The notes under the pieces are model-generated. The model was not told the DNA's origin. It was given only the letters and a program-made list of their open reading frames with translations, and ran no database searches. This document shows positions 1 to 6,830 of a DNA stretch of 13,014 nt, one piece after another. The translations under genes were made by a program, and so were the position numbers. Each line of letters opens with the position of its first letter. Position 1 is the first letter of the stretch. This stretch comes from Acidiferrobacter sp. (lineage in GTDB: Bacteria > Pseudomonadota > Gammaproteobacteria > Arenicellales > UBA868): assembly GCA_002694065.1 (NCBI GenBank), contig NZKZ01000127.1:14952-27965 (forward strand). Reading direction: 5' to 3'.

Positions 1-318
1 GCGCATCGTGGCCTTGGAAAACTTGAGATTGACGGGGATAAACTGCATACCGAACTGGATCAGGCGTGGGAAGTGCTGGCCGAGGCGATCCAGACCGTCA
101 TGCGGCGTTACGACGTGCCCGAGCCCTATGAAAAATTGAAAGCACTGACCCGGGGTCGCGCTGGAATGGATGCGCAGACACTGAGGGACTTTGTAAATAC
201 CCTGCCGATACCCAAAGACGCCCAGGAGAGCCTGGCCGCGCTCACCCCGCAAGCGTATACCGGGAACGCCGCCGAAACCGTCCGAATCTTTCTGAAAGGA
301 AGAAGCGAGAGGCACTAA
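1..318 (+). CDS. purB: Adenylosuccinate lyase, C-terminal part (partial)
   Basis: The reading frame is open from the first base and ends in TAA at 316-318, leaving 105 residues of a gene that begins outside the window. The visible part begins with HRGLGKLEID and contains WEVLAEAIQTVMRRY followed by PYEKLKALTRG, which closely match by eye the C-terminal helical domain of proteobacterial PurB. PurB is a cytoplasmic fumarase/aspartase-superfamily lyase that releases fumarate from SAICAR and from adenylosuccinate, so it acts twice in purine synthesis. The catalytic His and Ser loops lie upstream and cannot be checked. The gene is followed after 14 bases by the pseudouridine synthase on the same strand, so the two may share a transcript. 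Identification is confident for the family; only the N-terminal two thirds is unseen. Confidence 0.93.
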   Translation, partial: AHRGLGKLEIDGDKLHTELDQAWEVLAEAIQTVMRRYDVPEPYEKLKALTRGRAGMDAQTLRDFVNTLPIPKDAQESLAALTPQAYTGNAAETVRIFLKGRSERH

Positions 319-332
319 ACGCCGGGCAGACC

Positions 333-1064
333 ATGGAGGATGGAATCCGTCTCTCACGCCTGATGGCCCAACAGGGTCTTTGCTCGCGTCGAGAGGCTGA
401 CAGACTCATTGCCGCCGGGCAGGTCCGGGTGGACGGCGTGGTGATCGATCAACTCGGTTCAAAGGTACATCCGCTCGCCGCCATAGAACTGACAAGCGAA
501 GCGCGTCGCCAACGCGCGGCATTGGCGACCGTACTCCTCAATAAACCCCCCGGGATCGTCTCCAATCAGCCTGAAAAAGGTTATCCCGAGGCCGTCTCAC
601 TGATTACCGAAGACAACCGTGCGCCCCACGACGAACACCCACGAAGGCGGGTCCCCAAACCGCAGAGCCTGAATGTGGCCGGGCGACTCGATATCGATTC
701 CTCAGGGTTGCTTGTGCTGACTCAGGACGGCACCGTCGCCCGCACATTGATCGGGCCCGAGAGCAGAATCGAGAAGGAATATCACGTCGGTGTCGATGGC
801 AACATCACGGAAACAGCGCTTCAGCGCCTTCGCCACGGACTGTCCCTGGATGGCCGGGCACTGCGTCCTGCCCGCATCACACAGACCGGATCGGCACAGC
901 TGCAATTTGTTCTAACGGAAGGCCGGAAACGGCAGGTGCGACGGATGTGTGAATTGGTCAACCTGCAGGTCCGCACACTCGTCCGCGTGCGTATTGGTGG
1001 GGTGCGCCTGGGCCAACTGCGGCGCGGACAGTGGCGACATCTGGCACCCGGAGAAGCCTTCTGA
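333..1064 (+). CDS. rluF: 23S rRNA pseudouridine synthase, RluF-type
   Basis: The 243-residue product has an N-terminal S4 RNA-binding domain (about residues 5-50, with the CSRREAD signature at 17-23). A RsuA/RluB/RluE/RluF-type catalytic domain follows. The motif GRLDIDSSGLL at 117-127 carries the catalytic aspartate, D120, and EGRKRQVRRMCE lies near the C-terminus. The family isomerises a single uridine in 23S rRNA. KEYHVGVD followed by RQVRRMCE and the closing GQWRHL resemble RluF (U2604 in E. coli) more than RluB, but the exact target base is inference. The segment between KPPGIVS and GRLD is about a dozen residues longer than in E. coli RluF. The protein lacks the long basic C-terminal tail of the E. 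coli protein. The ATG at 333 has only a weak ribosome-binding site 14 bases after purB, which suggests co-translation. The stop overlaps the next start. Confidence 0.85.
   Translation: MEDGIRLSRLMAQQGLCSRREADRLIAAGQVRVDGVVIDQLGSKVHPLAAIELTSEARRQRAALATVLLNKPPGIVSNQPEKGYPEAVSLITEDNRAPHDEHPRRRVPKPQSLNVAGRLDIDSSGLLVLTQDGTVARTLIGPESRIEKEYHVGVDGNITETALQRLRHGLSLDGRALRPARITQTGSAQLQFVLTEGRKRQVRRMCELVNLQVRTLVRVRIGGVRLGQLRRGQWRHLAPGEAF
1050..1056 (+). promoter_or_regulatory. Ribosome-binding site deciding the pyrD start
   Basis: GGAGAAG lies inside the end of the pseudouridine synthase gene, seven bases before the ATG at 1064. It supports that start over the GTG at 1031 and over the ATG at 1073, which has only a purine run almost touching it. 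Confidence 0.6.
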
Positions 1065-2131
1065 TGGCGGGAATGTACTCTCTGGTTCGGCCACTATTGT
1101 TCAGGCTTAACCCTGAGACTGCCCATGACATTGTCGTGAAGACCATCGGACTCATTGGGCGCATACATCCGCTCAACCAGTACCTCGTCGACGCTTGCCG
1201 GGGTCCGCTGCCCTCGATTCCGGTCGACGCGATGGGCCTCTCATTTCCTAACCCGGTCGGCCTGGCAGCCGGGCTCGATAAAGATGCAAAGGCCGTCGAC
1301 AGGCTTGCCGCACTAGGTTTTGGATTCCTCGAACTCGGCACCGTGACGCCATTGCCACAATCAGGAAATCCCCGACCCCGCATGTTCCGACTGACCTCAG
1401 CGCAGGCGCTGATAAACCGAATGGGGTTTAACAGCGAAGGCCTTAACCTCTTCCTCGCAAGGCTTGGACAACAACACCAGCAGACCATTATCGGCATTAA
1501 TCTTGGCCGTAATGCCGCTACCTCCAATGAGGACGCCTGGCGCGACTACCTCACTGGACTACGGGCGGTGTACCGTGTCGCCGACTACGTGACGATCAAC
1601 ATCTCATCCCCCAATACCAAGGGGCTTCGCGATCTGCAGGAACGCGACACCCTGGATGGACTGATTGCGCGCCTGAAAGCCGAGCAAGCCCAACTTGCCG
1701 ACCTGCACCAGAAATACACCCCCATTGCAGTAAAGATTTCACCTGACCTCGATGATGAATCGATAGCACGCGTCGCCGAGGTGCTCACGCTGCGGGGCAT
1801 AGACGGAATTGTTGCAACCAACACTACCGTCAGCCGGCCGCTGGATACAGAGGTCCATCCGCACGTGTCGCAGACGGGTGGCCTCAGCGGCGCGCCATTG
1901 GCGACCCTTTCGCATCGTGTGATCACTGAACTCAGACAGCACACCCCATCTGAATTTCCAGTGATCGGTGTGGGAGGCATAATGGACGCCGCCTCGGCCC
2001 AGGCCGCATTCTCCGCAGGAGCCACCCTCGTCCAGCTGTACAGCGGACTGATCTACCGAGGACCCGCCCTGGTGAGGGAAATTCTCGGCGCGCTGCAAGC
2101 CGCTCAAACCACTAAAGCCCCCACTTCCTAA
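1064..2131 (+). CDS. pyrD: Dihydroorotate dehydrogenase (quinone), class 2
   Basis: PyrD oxidises dihydroorotate to orotate with FMN and passes electrons to membrane quinone, the fourth step of pyrimidine synthesis. From the chosen start the product is 355 residues, slightly longer than the 336 of E. coli. An N-terminal amphipathic stretch (about residues 4-40, MYSLVRPLLFRLNPETAHD) is the class 2 hallmark for membrane association. GLAAGLDKD (67-74), GTVTPLPQ (92-99) and INRMGFN (117-123) bind FMN and substrate. NISSPNT (179-185) carries the class 2 catalytic serine, S182. ATNTT (251-255) and IGVGGI (301-306) complete the barrel. The ATG at 1064 overlaps the previous stop (TGATG) and has GGAGAAG at 1050-1056, seven bases upstream, so translation is probably coupled. 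A GTG at 1031 would overlap rluF by 34 bases and is less likely. An ATG at 1073 matches the E. coli N-terminus and is the main alternative. Confidence 0.96.
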   Translation: MAGMYSLVRPLLFRLNPETAHDIVVKTIGLIGRIHPLNQYLVDACRGPLPSIPVDAMGLSFPNPVGLAAGLDKDAKAVDRLAALGFGFLELGTVTPLPQSGNPRPRMFRLTSAQALINRMGFNSEGLNLFLARLGQQHQQTIIGINLGRNAATSNEDAWRDYLTGLRAVYRVADYVTINISSPNTKGLRDLQERDTLDGLIARLKAEQAQLADLHQKYTPIAVKISPDLDDESIARVAEVLTLRGIDGIVATNTTVSRPLDTEVHPHVSQTGGLSGAPLATLSHRVITELRQHTPSEFPVIGVGGIMDAASAQAAFSAGATLVQLYSGLIYRGPALVREILGALQAAQTTKAPTS

Positions 2132-2153
2132 ATCACCCGATCGAGACAGCCAA

Positions 2154-3473
2154 GTGAACACCGATTACGCAAACCCGCTTTTACATCTGAATGACCGGGA
2201 TGGCACCTATCCACCGTCCTGGTATGCAGCAACGGCCGTCGGGATGCCACAGGCCCAAACCCTCAAAGGTGACCATCAGTGTGACGTCGCGGTCGTGGGG
2301 GGAGGATTCACCGGCCTATCTGCTGCCCTGCATCTTGCTGAGCGGGGTTACTCAGTCATCCTGCTGGATGCTCACCGCATTGGCTGGGGGGCAAGCGGCC
2401 GCAATGGAGGTCAAGTCGGTACGGGGCAACGGGTGGCCCAGGATGACCTCGAGCAGAAAGTGGATAGCGCTCTTGCCCGCGACGCCTGGCAAGTTGCACA
2501 AGAAGCCAAGGCCCTGGTCAAGGACTTGATTGCCCGCCACGACATTCCCTGCGATTACCGCAGCGGTTCAATACATGCCAACCATCGGCAGCGTTTTGAT
2601 CATCACTCCCAAACCTATGTTGCGCTGCTTAACGAAAAATATGGCTACGATGAAATTCGGTATGTCCCTCCAGAGGAGATGCGCTCGCTCGTCGGCAGCA
2701 AAGATTATTCCGCCGGCACGCTCGACATGGGTGCCGGCCACCTGCACCCGCTCAATTACGCTCTCGGCATTGCCAGAGCCGCAATAGGGGCCGGCGCCAG
2801 GCTCTATGAGCGCTCTGAGGTCACCCGAATCGAGAAAGGGACTCCTGCCCGCCTGCATACCGCCCAGGGCTGTGTCAGCGCCAGATATGTTCTCTACGCC
2901 TGTAACGGCTATATCGGTCCGTTGGAAAAATCCATTAGCCGGCACGTCATGCCGATCAATAACTACATCATTGCCACTGAACCGCTGGGTGACGATATCG
3001 CCAGGAAGTTGATCTCCAACGGAGCCTGTGTGGCGGATTCGCGCTTCGTGGTCAATTATTTCCGGTGCTCGGCAGACAACCGAATGCTGTTCGGCGGCGG
3101 AGAAAGTTACGGCTATCGCTTTCCCCGGGATATCAAATCCTTTGTCCGCAAATACATGCTGAGAATTTATCCGGACCTTAAAGAGGCCAAGGTCGAGTAT
3201 GGATGGGGCGGCACCCTTGCCATCACCATGTCACGCCTGCCTTTTTTTCAGCGCCACAGCGGCAATATTTATTCCGCGTCTGGCTATTCTGGGTCGGGTG
3301 TCGCGCTGGCGACTGGGGCGGGGGCGATGCTGGCAGAGGCCGTTGACGGTGTGGCAAGCCGATTCGATGTGATGAATCGTCTGCCCACTCCGGGCTTTCC
3401 GGGGGGCAGCATGTTGCGATCACCCCTGCTGGCTCTGGCCATGACCTGGTATGCGCTGCGCGACCGGCTCTGA
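2154..3473 (+). CDS. FAD-dependent amine oxidase, PuuB/DadA-like
   Basis: The 439-residue product has an N-terminal Rossmann motif, VAVVGGGFTG (45-54), with an acidic residue at the end of the second strand (D72). ASGRNGGQ (80-87) follows, then GHLHPLN in the middle, RMLFGGG, and a glycine-rich FAD-binding region near the C-terminus (YSGSGVA). This order and the closing FPGG...YALRDRL closely match by eye E. coli PuuB, gamma-glutamylputrescine oxidase, of the DAO (DadA) family. Such enzymes oxidise the C-N bond of an amine or amino acid, giving hydrogen peroxide and an aldehyde or keto acid. None of the usual partners (puuA, puuC, puuD, transaminase, transporter) is nearby, so the substrate is open. 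The start is GTG with a poor ribosome-binding site, 22 bases after pyrD. No nearby ATG gives a better N-terminus, and the N-terminal residues align with those of PuuB. The family is certain; the substrate is not. Confidence 0.85.
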   Translation: MNTDYANPLLHLNDRDGTYPPSWYAATAVGMPQAQTLKGDHQCDVAVVGGGFTGLSAALHLAERGYSVILLDAHRIGWGASGRNGGQVGTGQRVAQDDLEQKVDSALARDAWQVAQEAKALVKDLIARHDIPCDYRSGSIHANHRQRFDHHSQTYVALLNEKYGYDEIRYVPPEEMRSLVGSKDYSAGTLDMGAGHLHPLNYALGIARAAIGAGARLYERSEVTRIEKGTPARLHTAQGCVSARYVLYACNGYIGPLEKSISRHVMPINNYIIATEPLGDDIARKLISNGACVADSRFVVNYFRCSADNRMLFGGGESYGYRFPRDIKSFVRKYMLRIYPDLKEAKVEYGWGGTLAITMSRLPFFQRHSGNIYSASGYSGSGVALATGAGAMLAEAVDGVASRFDVMNRLPTPGFPGGSMLRSPLLALAMTWYALRDRL

Positions 3474-3518
3474 ATACACTGAAACCTGCAGACGCTGGAC
3501 GTTCGCAACACCCCCTGA

Positions 3519-4127
3519 CTACGACGCGCGCCTGAAAATCAATGACCGATTGTTTGCCGGCATGGGCACATCCGCCTCTAGCGAAAAGCCCTGCTCTTGG
3601 GCAATCCGGCTGAGGTCTTCGAAATTTCGGATACCACTTGCGGGATCCCGCGCCTTAAGCCATTGATCAAACTGCTCATTGCTCGGCTCTAGCGGACGGT
3701 CAGCATAGCGATAGGGCCCATAGAGATACACGGCCTGGCCCGGCGATAGCATCCGGCCCGCCGCTGTAAACAATTGGTGCGTGCCCTGCCAGGCCACAAT
3801 GTGCAAAGTGTTGATACAGACAATCGCATCCGCTTGCGGCAGTTGCAGTGCATCGGACAATAGATCCAGGCCCACTGGCGCAAGACAGTTCTGCCCCGCC
3901 TCCTGGCGCCAGAGCGATATCCCTGCCAGATGCTGCGGCAAATCACTCGGCAGCCAGTCAAGATTGGGGAAAGCGGACGAAAAATAAGCCGCATGCTGGC
4001 CCGTCCCACTACCAATCTCCAGCACTCTTCCTTTCGCAGGTAGACACTCCCTCAAGACCGCCAGGATGGGATCCCGGTTTCGGTCACAGGCTATGGCGTA
4101 AGGCCTTTCCGGGTGGGAGACATTCAT
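3519..4127 (-). CDS. DUF938 SAM-dependent methyltransferase
   Basis: The 202-residue product is a class I methyltransferase of the DUF938/UPF0585 family, which also contains human METTL26. After ACDRNRDPIL (13-22) comes SAM-binding motif I, VLEIGSGTGQHAAYF (35-49), and then LPSDLP (59-64). Next are the strand-4 segment ADAIVCINTLHI (99-110), YLYGPYR (134-140), SNEQFDQWL and DPASGIRNFE (161-170). It ends with the family signature MPANNRSLIF (189-198). These are the conserved blocks of DUF938 in their usual order, and the length is typical. The substrate is unknown for the family. The gene lies 51 bases after ctaB on the same strand, so it could be the last gene of the SURF1-SCO-ctaB unit, although a role in the oxidase is not implied by sequence. 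It faces the PuuB-like gene tail to tail with 45 bases between and no clear terminator hairpin there. The ATG at 4127 has a weak ribosome-binding site. Confidence 0.88.
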   Translation of the reverse strand: MNVSHPERPYAIACDRNRDPILAVLRECLPAKGRVLEIGSGTGQHAAYFSSAFPNLDWLPSDLPQHLAGISLWRQEAGQNCLAPVGLDLLSDALQLPQADAIVCINTLHIVAWQGTHQLFTAAGRMLSPGQAVYLYGPYRYADRPLEPSNEQFDQWLKARDPASGIRNFEDLSRIAQEQGFSLEADVPMPANNRSLIFRRAS

Positions 4128-4178
4128 GGCGCCAGGGCCAGATTTATACCTGCGCCTCTGCTCGACTGACAGGGTCGG

Positions 4179-5126
4179 TCAGGCAAAGAGGGAAACGAGG
4201 AAATCCCGCAACGGAATTTGGTAGTGATCAATCAGCATCAATGCGAACAGCATTGCAAGATACTGTATCGAATAACCGAAGGTCTGCCTGGAAAGCGCAT
4301 CACTGTAATTGCGATACAAACGCACCACAAAAATGAGGAAAATCACGCCCAGAACCAACGCGCCGACAAAATACATCCCGCCTGACATGCCGGTCGCGAA
4401 CGGCAGCACACTCACCGCCAAAAGCAGCACCGTATAAAGCACCATTTGCAGCAGCGTGTAGCGTCGGCCATGCGTGACGGGCAGCATTGGAATCCCGGCC
4501 GCTGCGTATTCTTCCTGGCGATAAAGGGCCAGCGCCCAAAAGTGTGGGGGGGTCCAGCAGAAGATGATCAGGAACAACAAAAGCGCATCAGAGGCGACTT
4601 CACCCGTGACAGCGGTCCAGCCCAGCACCGGCGGCATCGCACCGGCGGCACCGCCAATGACGATATTCTGGGGCGTTGCGTGCTTAAGCCACACCGTATA
4701 CACCACAGCATAGCCAATCATAGAGGCAAACGACAGGATCGCTGTAAGCGTATTGACCATTGCGACTAGGATCAGCATGGATGCCACAGCCAGCCCAGCT
4801 GCAAAAACAATCGCGGGGGTGGTTTCGACCATCCCCGTCGGCAGCGGGCGGCCTGACGTTCGCGCCATGATCTGGTCGGCCCGGCGATCCAGCAGGTGAT
4901 TGAACGCTGCCCCGGACGCCGCTGACAGCCCGATCCCAAGCGCGCCGGATATCAGTATTGAGACCGGCACCATCCCGTCGACCGACAAAAACATGCCGAC
5001 GATCGCGGTGAACACGATCAGCGCCACGACCCGCGGCTTGGTCAGCTCGTAGTAGGCATGAACAGTCGACCCGGAGCTTGACGAGCCGTGCGACGTGGTT
5101 GAGGCCTGCGCTTTCATAACGGCCAT
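4179..5126 (-). CDS. ctaB: Protoheme IX farnesyltransferase (heme O synthase)
   Basis: The 315-residue product is an integral-membrane UbiA-superfamily prenyltransferase that adds a hydroxyethylfarnesyl group to heme B, giving heme O. Several hydrophobic helices alternate with short loops; I count about eight or nine. The prenyl-diphosphate/Mg site is the N-x3-D-x3-D run within NHLLDRRAD (N76, D80, D84), followed by RTSGRPLPTG (89-98). The second polar loop, YRQEEYAAAGIPMLPV (202-217), with WTPPHFWALAL just before it, is also diagnostic of CtaB/CyoE. A serine-rich N-terminal extension of about 20 residues precedes the TKPRV start of the conserved region. The ATG at 5126 lies 26 bases after the SCO-like gene. 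A second in-frame ATG at 5117 is a possible alternative. The neighbours show it serves the cytochrome c oxidase. Heme A synthase, the next enzyme of the pathway, is not beside it. Confidence 0.96.
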   Translation of the reverse strand: MAVMKAQASTTSHGSSSSGSTVHAYYELTKPRVVALIVFTAIVGMFLSVDGMVPVSILISGALGIGLSAASGAAFNHLLDRRADQIMARTSGRPLPTGMVETTPAIVFAAGLAVASMLILVAMVNTLTAILSFASMIGYAVVYTVWLKHATPQNIVIGGAAGAMPPVLGWTAVTGEVASDALLLFLIIFCWTPPHFWALALYRQEEYAAAGIPMLPVTHGRRYTLLQMVLYTVLLLAVSVLPFATGMSGGMYFVGALVLGVIFLIFVVRLYRNYSDALSRQTFGYSIQYLAMLFALMLIDHYQIPLRDFLVSLFA

Positions 5127-5152
5127 GAATTATACGGGATCATCTCGCCTGA

Positions 5153-5770
5153 CTAGCCAATACGCGATGCCCGCAGCAGCCGGCTGATGTCTTTGCGAAG
5201 ATCCGTCGGGTCAGCGGTCGCAGGATAACTCATCATCAGATTTCCCCTCGGGTCAACCAAAAAGACACTGCCCGATTGGAGCACCGACTCTCCCCTGTTC
5301 GGCATGAACTGAGGCAGCAGCTGTTCCTGTTCCGATGCACTGACGCCCAACACGATTGTCTTTGGCATGATGAGACGCATCTCGTCCAGGGAGGAGAGCG
5401 CATCCGGGCTCAGCGTGACCACCATGAGACGGACGCGCTTTTCGTTTTTGCCCTGACTCAGACGGACGCGCTCAACCGCATCGGCCAGCTGTTTGCAGGA
5501 TTCATCGCACCCGGCCTCGACAAAAAAGACATAGGTCCAGCGTCCGAAAAAAGTAGCCAGATCTACATGACTGCCGTCTGGGGAGATCATTGGGACGTTG
5601 ACCAAAGGCCGGGGCGGGTCAATCAGTTCGCCCCGATTACGGAATGTGTCAGGTGTCCAAAGCCATGCCGCGATCACAGGCGACAAAAAAAGGACCATCA
5701 ACGCAATCAGCGTCAATCGCTTTCGGTTTCGTACTGAGTCGGAAAGAGGATCAGACATATCGTCATTCAT
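5153..5770 (-). CDS. SCO-like thioredoxin-fold oxidase assembly protein
   Basis: The 205-residue product has a short basic N-terminus and one membrane anchor at about residues 19-38. A periplasmic thioredoxin-like domain follows. It holds a Cx3C pair, GCDESCK (C88 and C92), spaced as the copper-binding pair of SCO1/SenC proteins. The segment VFLVDPRGNLMMSYP (169-183) matches the SCO strand that follows the third ligand. Aligned by eye, the histidine that completes the copper site in true SCO proteins is replaced by Q165, so copper binding may be altered and a thiol-redox role is possible. The gene sits where pseudomonads carry a similar unnamed gene between SURF1 and the heme synthesis genes. 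Its first eight bases (ATGAATGA) overlap the SURF1 stop, so the two are probably translationally coupled. An ATG four codons later is an alternative start. Confidence 0.75.
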   Translation of the reverse strand: MNDDMSDPLSDSVRNRKRLTLIALMVLFLSPVIAAWLWTPDTFRNRGELIDPPRPLVNVPMISPDGSHVDLATFFGRWTYVFFVEAGCDESCKQLADAVERVRLSQGKNEKRVRLMVVTLSPDALSSLDEMRLIMPKTIVLGVSASEQEQLLPQFMPNRGESVLQSGSVFLVDPRGNLMMSYPATADPTDLRKDISRLLRASRIG

Positions 5771-6503
5771 GGGTTTTGTTTCTCACAGGCCTGCGCCTGG
5801 CTCTTAGTTCGCGCCGCCACAGGGCAGCCACCACACCTATAAATACCACCGCCATCCCGAACCATTGCACAGCATAGGCCTCATGACGCCTGACCGCGGT
5901 TTGATCCGGGACTGGCCACACCCGGACAAACCCGTCGGGATGGTCGACATCAAGCCTTAGCACATAAGGCTGTACGGCATAGGGCGCGGAGCTGGCAAAT
6001 GCCGAAAGATCAAGGTTCTGACGAAGCGGCGAATCATACTCGGGTGCGCGCGCTTCCAGGGTGAAACCGGGTTTAGGTTCATAAAGGTAGCCACTGATCA
6101 CTTTAGGGCCCGCTGGGACCTTTGGAACAGGCAGATTGTCTCTTGATCCTAAGAGAGGTATCCAGCCTCGATCGACCAGAATCCGCGTCTCACCGGGAAC
6201 AATCACCAAGGGGGTAATCACATGAAATCCGGGCTGACCCTGATGGGTCCGGTTATCCCACAAAAACTGGCCCTCACCATCAAACCGTCCGCGAACCTCG
6301 GCGGCAAAGTTCGAGCGGTCCGGCCCCAGTAAACGGGTCGTAATCTGTATTGGTGCTTCGTTGATCCGCGCCCGATAACTGTCGAACCAGGCCTGTTTTT
6401 CCTCCGCGCGCTGCAACTGCCAGATTCCCAATCCGATCAACAGAGCGCAAATCACCGCGACGCCCAGTAGCGTCAGGGGATGGGATATCCGCCTCGCTGA
6501 CAC
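5763..6503 (-). CDS. SURF1 family cytochrome oxidase biogenesis protein
   Basis: The 246-residue product has the SURF1 architecture: two membrane segments (about residues 9-27 and 212-230) flanking a soluble periplasmic domain. Conserved points are LGIWQLQRAEEKQAWFD (25-41), the mid-protein VRGRFDGEGQFLWDNR, GFHVITPL, ILVDRGWIPL, and VQWFGMAVVFIGVVAALW at the second helix. SURF1 (Shy1) helps insert or retain heme in subunit I of aa3 oxidases. The start is a GTG at 6503 with no clear ribosome-binding site. No upstream ATG fits, because the next gene is divergent 68 bases away. The stop overlaps the SCO-like gene by eight bases. It appears to open a second minus-strand unit of SURF1, SCO-like, ctaB and perhaps DUF938, separate from the coxBAC unit because the plus-strand DUF2909 gene lies between them. 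Confidence 0.92.
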   Translation of the reverse strand: MSARRISHPLTLLGVAVICALLIGLGIWQLQRAEEKQAWFDSYRARINEAPIQITTRLLGPDRSNFAAEVRGRFDGEGQFLWDNRTHQGQPGFHVITPLVIVPGETRILVDRGWIPLLGSRDNLPVPKVPAGPKVISGYLYEPKPGFTLEARAPEYDSPLRQNLDLSAFASSAPYAVQPYVLRLDVDHPDGFVRVWPVPDQTAVRRHEAYAVQWFGMAVVFIGVVAALWRRELRARRRPVRNKTHE

Positions 6504-6530
6504 TTCAGTTCACTGACGCCTTCACGGTTT

Positions 6531-6559
6531 TTGATAACATTCTGTGCATTCGTTCTACA
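6531..6559 (+). promoter_or_regulatory. Candidate promoter for the DUF2909 gene
   Basis: TTGATA at 6531-6536 (five of six matches to the -35 consensus) is followed after 17 bases by TCTACA at 6554-6559 (three of six). The predicted start of transcription, around 6566, would leave a leader of only about six bases before the ATG at 6572. This fits the absence of a ribosome-binding site there. It is a by-eye match in a short divergent region, so confidence is low. Confidence 0.3.
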
Positions 6560-6560
6560 A
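6531..6560 (-). promoter_or_regulatory. Candidate promoter for the SURF1 unit
   Basis: On the minus strand TTGTAG (6560-6555) is followed after 18 bases by TATCAA (6536-6531), matching three and four of six consensus bases. The start would fall near 6524, about 20 bases before the GTG at 6503. The boxes coincide with those of the plus-strand candidate promoter, so both directions would compete for one site. Confidence 0.25.
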
Positions 6561-6571
6561 AAAATCTTTCA

Positions 6572-6805
6572 ATGCTCGCGAAAACCGTAATCCTGATTCT
6601 CCTTCTGGCAATGGTGATCAGCCTGGGAGCTGCCATGTTCTCGATGATGCGGGACAAGGGCCGCGGCACTGGCACGGTAAAAGCGTTGACTTACCGTGTT
6701 GCGATCTGGGCTTTCCTGTTGCTTTTGATTGTCGGCGGTCTGTACACAGGGCTGCTGAAGCCCGGTGGATCGCTTCAGCAAGCTGCGATCAGCACCCAGC
6801 AATAA
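6572..6805 (+). CDS. DUF2909 twin-transmembrane protein
   Basis: The product has 77 residues and two hydrophobic helices (about 4-26 and 43-62). A short polar loop with MMRDKGRGTGTVKAL joins them, and a polar tail ends in LLKPGGSLQQAAISTQQ. This matches the DUF2909 (twin transmembrane protein) family, which is found next to cytochrome c oxidase genes in many gammaproteobacteria. Its function is not established; proximity suggests a role in oxidase assembly or stability. It lies on the opposite strand to the genes around it, divergent from SURF1 and convergent with coxC. It may therefore be expressed separately from the oxidase. The ATG at 6572 has no ribosome-binding site, while a plausible promoter ends just upstream, so translation may be nearly leaderless. 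A perfect hairpin begins at the base after the stop codon. Confidence 0.85.
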   Translation: MLAKTVILILLLAMVISLGAAMFSMMRDKGRGTGTVKALTYRVAIWAFLLLLIVGGLYTGLLKPGGSLQQAAISTQQ

Positions 6806-6827
6806 GGTTCAGGCCTGAGCCTGAACC
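6806..6827. terminator. Perfect 9-bp stem-loop right after the DUF2909 stop
   Basis: GGTTCAGGC (6806-6814) pairs perfectly with GCCTGAACC (6819-6827) across a CTGA tetraloop, beginning at the base after the stop codon. There is no T-run on either strand right after it. It could block 3' exonuclease or aid termination together with the next stem-loop. Confidence 0.5.
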
Positions 6828-6830
6828 GCC

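Noticed and set aside
618..668. Extra basic segment in the pseudouridine synthase between KPPGIVS and GRLD, relative to E. coli RluF
   Set aside because: Similar longer linkers are, as I recall, usual in the RluF-like subfamily of other proteobacteria, so it is not an unusual insertion.
1031..1063. GTG at 1031 as the pyrD start
   Set aside because: It would overlap the pseudouridine synthase by 34 bases and add residues absent from PyrD proteins, and GGAGAAG fits the ATG at 1064.
958..1527. Long minus-strand frame across rluF and pyrD
   Set aside because: It is antisense to two well-supported genes, and its product is of odd composition with no recognisable domain.
3848..4336. Plus-strand frame of 162 residues across the DUF938 gene and ctaB
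   Set aside because: It lies antisense to two recognised genes and the gap between them; the product is low in hydrophobic structure and matches nothing I know.
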